A stretch of DNA of 34,484 bases. Source: CAYWLQ01 sp964458775. GTDB taxonomy: Bacteria > Myxococcota_A > Polyangia > JAAYKL01. Positions within the stretch are counted from its first letter, which is position 1. The number at the start of each line of letters is the position of its first letter. The position numbers were made by a program, and so were the translations under genes. The notes beneath the pieces are model-generated. The model was given only the letters and a program-made list of their open reading frames with translations, was not told where the DNA came from and did no database searches. Of the stretch, positions 31,064 through 34,484 are shown in pieces. Where the stretch lies: positions 1-34,484 of the forward strand of contig CAYWLQ010000045.1 of NCBI GenBank assembly GCA_964458775.1, given 5' to 3'.

Positions 31064-33268
31064 ATGTTTAAGAAGTTTAAGAAGTTTAAGAAGTTATATT
31101 TGTTTATAGGCTTCACTTTGATTATGAGTTGTACGGTAGTATGCCTACTCGGATGCAGTACTGAAATTGCTCCGGAAAACCAAAATCAAGATAGTATTAC
31201 ATATGATTCACAGGATTCTTTTTCTGAAAAAACTTATGATAGTGAAACCGAGCAAGCAACTGACAGTGAAACCGAGCAAGCAACTGATAGTGAAACCGAG
31301 CAAGCAACTGACAGTGAAACCGAGCAAGCAACTGACAGTGAAACCGAGCAAGCAACTGATAGTAATAGTGATCAACCTTTGGAAACAGACAACGATACTG
31401 TTACAGAGGAACCGAATCAACCCGACAACTGTTATGTCGGTCGCTATAACATTAAAGAGCCCGAAGATATTGAGGGTTTGTCTGACTATAACTGTATTAT
31501 AGGTGATTTGTTTATAGGGATAGAAAAAATTGGCGTACAAGATCCTATACTGAACACTTCACTATACAATCTTAACGGACTGGAGAAATTAAGATATATT
31601 ACCGGTAATCTTTATATAGGTTTTACCGAAAATCTAAGTGACCTTTCTGCTTTGAGTAATATTAAGACAGTCGGACGTGAGTTGTATGTTTGGAGAAATG
31701 ATGCACTAACAACACTTTTTGGATTTCAGTCAGTCGAAAGTGTTAGAGATTTGTTGATATGGGTTAATGACGGTCTTGAGAACCTAAGCGGACTTTCCAG
31801 TTTAAAAGAAGTTACCGGTATGGTTTCCATCGCCGGAAACTGGGGAATGACTGACTTATCAGGAATGCCTAATCTAAAAAAAATCGAACAAGATGCTGCA
31901 TTTTATGACAATATTTTACTGACCTCCATGGAAGGCATGGAAAATCTTACCAGGGTTGGCGGAGACCTAATAATTAGGAGAAATGCCGAACTTAAAAATT
32001 TAAACGGGTTAGAAAATCTAGCCTTTGTGGGAGGGCAGATAAATATCGGATACATAAGAGATGATGTTTTAAACACAGGTAACCCTGTACTTGAAAACCT
32101 AGACGGTTTGTCAGGGCTCAAAAGAGTAGGGGGAACTATAAATATATTTCAAAACGCAAATCTACCGGACTGTGAATTATGCCGATTGGCCGACAATATT
32201 ACAAACGGTCATAGGTTGATGACAGGGTACGGAGAAAACCTTAGCGATGAATGTACGGAAACCTGCCCCAATAATACAAATGTCTGTTATAAAGGAGATG
32301 TCTTAATTACAAAGGATTCGGATTTCGATGCACTGGCAGGTTATGAATGTATTATCGGCAATTTGGAAATCGGAGGAGGAAGCTTTCAATACCTAACCGG
32401 CTTAGAAGACCTTACTTCAGTATCAGGAGGAGTATACATTCATGACAATTTCAATTTGCGAGATATTAAAGGAATTTCCAATTTGTTTTTGGTCGGCTCT
32501 TATATCGATATTTACAACAACCAAACCCTTCGTTTTAACGGTGAAATGCGAAAGCTTATAGGCTCGATAAGAGAATTACTAATTGTAGATAATTTGTCAG
32601 TAGATTCATTTAAGGGTTTTGAAAATATTACCCACATACAACAAAATCTGGTAATTGCAGGAAACCCCAATATTACAAGCCTTACAGGGCTACAAAACAT
32701 TTCATGGATCGGAATAGGTTTGTATATCGGTATGGAAGCGGTAGACAAAACTTCTGCACCTTTGGGAAATGAAAAACTGGTTGATATTAGCGCTCTAAAA
32801 ACTCTCAAATATGTGGGTTGGTTTGTAAATGTTCTGCACAATGAATCTTTGCCTAATCTTCAGGGGTTGGAGGGATTAAACAACCCGTTTCTCAATATAG
32901 ATATAGGAAATAATAACTCTCTTACAAACCTCTCAGGTCTGTCAGGTTTTCAAACGATTAACTCTCTGCAAATAAGAGGAAACGATGCATTGGTTAATCT
33001 TAAGGGATTGGAAAATTTACAAATAATACGAGGCAGACTTGGAATCGGAGGTTATGATGTATTGAGTATTCCGTCAGATAATGTGTCTTTGACAAGTTTA
33101 AAAGGAATAGAAAACCTAACACATGTCGGTTCATGCATTAACATTTTTAACAATAGTACACTTCCCCAATGCGAAGTCGATAACTGGATTAGTCATTTAA
33201 CTAAAAGAGGAGAATGCGGATCAACGCTTCCCAATGGATCTGAAGATCCAAGTTTATGTGAGTTGTAA
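31064..33268 (+). CDS. Lipoprotein with two receptor-L-domain-like repeat modules
   Basis: The start at 31064 has AAGGAG upstream. The signal begins with three KKF repeats, then a hydrophobic core and the lipobox VCLLGC (Cys31). A Thr/Asp/Ser/Glu linker follows, with five exact TDSETEQA-type repeats (59-98). The rest is two homologous halves, each opening with a Cys (CYVG at 123, CYKG at 408), a YxCIIG strand, and ladders of short irregular leucine-rich units ending in NL.GL..L (DLSALSNIKTVGRELYVWRN, LENLDGLSGLKRVGG). Each half closes with a Cys-containing LP.C..... segment. This pattern resembles receptor L-domains and related beta-solenoids found in predatory and myxobacterial lipoproteins. 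Likely role: surface recognition or adhesion (inference). 734 residues; no catalytic motif. Confidence 0.85.
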   Translation: MFKKFKKFKKLYLFIGFTLIMSCTVVCLLGCSTEIAPENQNQDSITYDSQDSFSEKTYDSETEQATDSETEQATDSETEQATDSETEQATDSETEQATDSNSDQPLETDNDTVTEEPNQPDNCYVGRYNIKEPEDIEGLSDYNCIIGDLFIGIEKIGVQDPILNTSLYNLNGLEKLRYITGNLYIGFTENLSDLSALSNIKTVGRELYVWRNDALTTLFGFQSVESVRDLLIWVNDGLENLSGLSSLKEVTGMVSIAGNWGMTDLSGMPNLKKIEQDAAFYDNILLTSMEGMENLTRVGGDLIIRRNAELKNLNGLENLAFVGGQINIGYIRDDVLNTGNPVLENLDGLSGLKRVGGTINIFQNANLPDCELCRLADNITNGHRLMTGYGENLSDECTETCPNNTNVCYKGDVLITKDSDFDALAGYECIIGNLEIGGGSFQYLTGLEDLTSVSGGVYIHDNFNLRDIKGISNLFLVGSYIDIYNNQTLRFNGEMRKLIGSIRELLIVDNLSVDSFKGFENITHIQQNLVIAGNPNITSLTGLQNISWIGIGLYIGMEAVDKTSAPLGNEKLVDISALKTLKYVGWFVNVLHNESLPNLQGLEGLNNPFLNIDIGNNNSLTNLSGLSGFQTINSLQIRGNDALVNLKGLENLQIIRGRLGIGGYDVLSIPSDNVSLTSLKGIENLTHVGSCINIFNNSTLPQCEVDNWISHLTKRGECGSTLPNGSEDPSLCEL
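31238..31357 (+). repeat. Five 24-bp tandem repeats in the lipoprotein linker
   Basis: Five units of 24 bases begin at 31238, 31262, 31286, 31310 and 31334. They differ only at one silent base (gat versus gac) and encode DSETEQAT each time. A degraded partial copy follows. High DNA identity means recent expansion, so copy number may vary between strains. Confidence 0.95.
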
Positions 33269-33486
33269 AAAAAGTTTTTAGTAAATTGCTGTTAAAAAAA
33301 TATTGTCCGGTTTCCCCAGTTTCTCTGTGTCCCTACGCTCTCCAAGGAGTCGCAGATCAAGCTATTCATAAACATGGTCTATCTAGGCACAGTTGACGGA
33401 AAGTCAACCCTTGGCATAGGTAGTGCGGCGCTTGCCTTTGTATGTCCGGAGGAATACGGGGCGATTGGGCGAAAATCGGCCCAATG
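33269..33486. other. Convergent intergenic region with two hairpins
   Basis: Between the two convergent lipoprotein genes lie a perfect inverted repeat GTTGAC-GGAAA-GTCAAC (33392-33408) and a second hairpin ATTGGGC...GCCCAAT (33464-33485), which abuts the minus-strand stop codon. Neither has a good T-run. The second may help end the minus-strand transcript. No gene was seen. Confidence 0.4.
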
Positions 33487-34194
33487 CTACTGCTTCGTGA
33501 AGTACGTCAGTTCCTTTCCCTGAAGCCACTTGAAGGTCGTTTCCGTAGCCTCGAAGGGAGCAGTGGCAGCTAAATCGTCCGGGCACGTCCGTGTTGAGAT
33601 CATTTCATTGCCCTCGATCGTGTAGGTGAAGTTGAAAGACCTGGAGGCGATTCCCGGCATCTCCATGGCAAACTCGGCAGTGCCGTTTGAGAAGACAATA
33701 ATGTCTGTTCGAATCTGCTGTGACGGCTTGGGCGACTCGTCGGTTCCGATGTACTTTTCCCACTTGGTCAAAACGTAGGTCCCGTCAACAATCGTTCCGC
33801 CGGCAAGGTCAGGTGCATCCTGTCCAATTTCGACCTGAGAAACAACCGAGGAAGGCGGCACCAGCCTGTTGCACTGCCCCTCAGTGTCCGGAGGATCAGT
33901 CGTGTCTGTCTCGGTATCGGCGTCTGTGTCGGTATCGGTATCGGTGTCTGTGTCGGTATCGGTGTCGGTATCGGTGTCTGTGTCGGTATCGGTGTCTGTG
34001 TCGGTATCGGTGTCTGTGTCGGTATCGGTATCGGTGTCTGTGTCGCTGTCGCTGTTGGTGTCGCTGTTGGTGTCGCTGTTGGTGTCGCTGTTGGTGTCGG
34101 TATCGGTGTCAGTGTCCTCGCAGGCGCCGCCGGAGAGAATGGCAGACATGCCGATGACCATAAACACGTACAGAAACGGTCCTACTTTTTTCAT
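33487..34194 (-). CDS. Lipoprotein with long Asp-Thr linker, unknown C-terminal domain
   Basis: GGAGG precedes the ATG. The signal has lipobox SGGAC (Cys25). Residues 27-~105 are an Asp-Thr/Asn-Ser linker: four DTNS-type units, then about twenty Asp-Thr pairs. The C-terminal ~130 residues (QCNRLVPPSSVVSQVEIGQD, GTIVDGTYVLTKWEKYIG, GTAEFAMEMPG, FNFTYTIEGNEMISTRTCP, FKWLQGKELTYFTKQ) look like a small beta-barrel, reminiscent of lipocalin-like/META-like lipoprotein domains; the family was not identified. It probably sits on the outer membrane. The gene is visibly richer in G+C than its neighbours, like the GH27 gene at the other end, and shares its linker type. Confidence 0.8.
   Translation of the reverse strand: MKKVGPFLYVFMVIGMSAILSGGACEDTDTDTDTNSDTNSDTNSDTNSDSDTDTDTDTDTDTDTDTDTDTDTDTDTDTDTDTDTDTDTDTDADTETDTTDPPDTEGQCNRLVPPSSVVSQVEIGQDAPDLAGGTIVDGTYVLTKWEKYIGTDESPKPSQQIRTDIIVFSNGTAEFAMEMPGIASRSFNFTYTIEGNEMISTRTCPDDLAATAPFEATETTFKWLQGKELTYFTKQ
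33880..34116 (-). repeat. Asp-Thr-coding tandem repeat
   Basis: Degenerate hexamer and dodecamer units (gacacc, gatacc, gacaca on the minus strand) encode the Asp-Thr linker. The array also keeps the opposite strand open, creating Val-Ser-rich spurious frames. Confidence 0.9.
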
Positions 34195-34484
34195 TTGTTA
34201 CTCCTCCATGTAAAAGCAGTTGAAAAACTATCATTGACGGTCAAATCATTCAAAATCGGTAACGTCAATTCATACCGTTATTTAATGAAATACGCAATAA
34301 TATGTAAATTGGTAATGCCGGAGATTTGCACTTGAATTAATGAAGAAAATCCACTCGTGGGATTAGGTGTAAACCGGCTTGGTTATGCCTGTTTTGAATA
34401 CAATTCAATTTGATTGTTTCGTTGATTCTTTGTTACTCAGAAATACAACAAACATGTAAACCTGTTAGTTATTCTGCATTTTAT
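34195..34484. other. Upstream region of the DT-linker lipoprotein, second copy of the 23-nt element
   Basis: The region holds the ribosome site of the minus-strand gene next to its start and the second copy of the element (34349-34371, plus strand). Relative to the adjacent gene this copy is in the opposite orientation to the one at 30917. No gene or clear promoter was recognised up to the window end. Confidence 0.35.

Noticed and set aside
33869..34213. Plus-strand open frame rich in Val-Ser opposite the DT-linker lipoprotein
   Set aside because: It is the complement of the Asp-Thr repeat. It has no ribosome site, and the minus-strand frame has a signal peptide and lipobox.

Overview
The window looks like a chromosome segment of a Gram-negative, low-to-mid GC bacterium of the former Deltaproteobacteria, in the Myxococcota/Bradymonadota neighbourhood. 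This placement is inferred from family content, not from a marker search. The signs are several lipoproteins with a lipobox, long Asp-Thr linkers on exported proteins, a fibro-slime lipoprotein, an MJ0042 zinc-ribbon/TPR protein, a TPR plus double cyclic-nucleotide-binding protein, and tRNA genes without an encoded CCA. No phage, insertion sequence, CRISPR array or rRNA was seen.

Layout. 1-1303: the 3' part of an exported GH27 alpha-galactosidase-like protein with a (Asp-Thr)n linker, cut by the window edge. 1312-4243 (minus): a shikimate-pathway operon made of a small coiled-coil ORF, aroA and a divergent aroC, with two abutting palindromes just before aroA. 4503-5484: a fibro-slime lipoprotein with its own promoter, a leader with alternative hairpins, and a terminator. 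5542-6903: a TPR/double cNMP-binding protein. 6924-7967 (minus): an AmgK-like sugar kinase with a TTG start. 8087-11604: a tight run of a PLP aminotransferase, a radical SAM/SPASM enzyme with a membrane-anchored tail, and a membrane protein. 11640-14228 (minus): a large secreted protein with three repeated modules, a Tyr/Gly-rich segment and a basic tail. 14546-19935: a 1288-residue zinc-ribbon/TPR membrane protein and a methyltransferase-GT2 fusion. 20241-21647: a MATE transporter. 21748-21831: tRNA-Leu(CAG). 21906-23933: a 3-hydroxyacyl-CoA dehydrogenase/crotonase fusion. 24122-29690: gyrA, an unusual Hsp70 and an overlapping J-protein. 29746-30832: tRNA-Val(CAC) and a Cca-like HD protein. 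31064-34194: two lipoproteins facing each other, one with L-domain-like repeats and one with a long Asp-Thr linker.

The strongest candidate for something undescribed is the Hsp70/J pair (26734-29690). The Hsp70 has a canonical ATPase domain, a disordered insert of about 285 residues holding nine copies of an [LMF]-x-[LI]-[DN]-[VL]-[KR] motif, a substrate-binding beta domain, and almost no lid. The repeats resemble the LLLDV interdomain linker that Hsp70s use for allostery, and they keep the peptide while varying codons. Second is the radical SAM/SPASM enzyme, whose C-terminus carries a transmembrane/lipobox-like segment and a terminal paired-Cys motif. Third is a chorismate synthase in which the near-invariant first catalytic His aligns with Tyr. 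At the non-coding level, one 23-nt element occurs in two intergenic regions with a compensating base-pair change, and two leaders look like attenuators.
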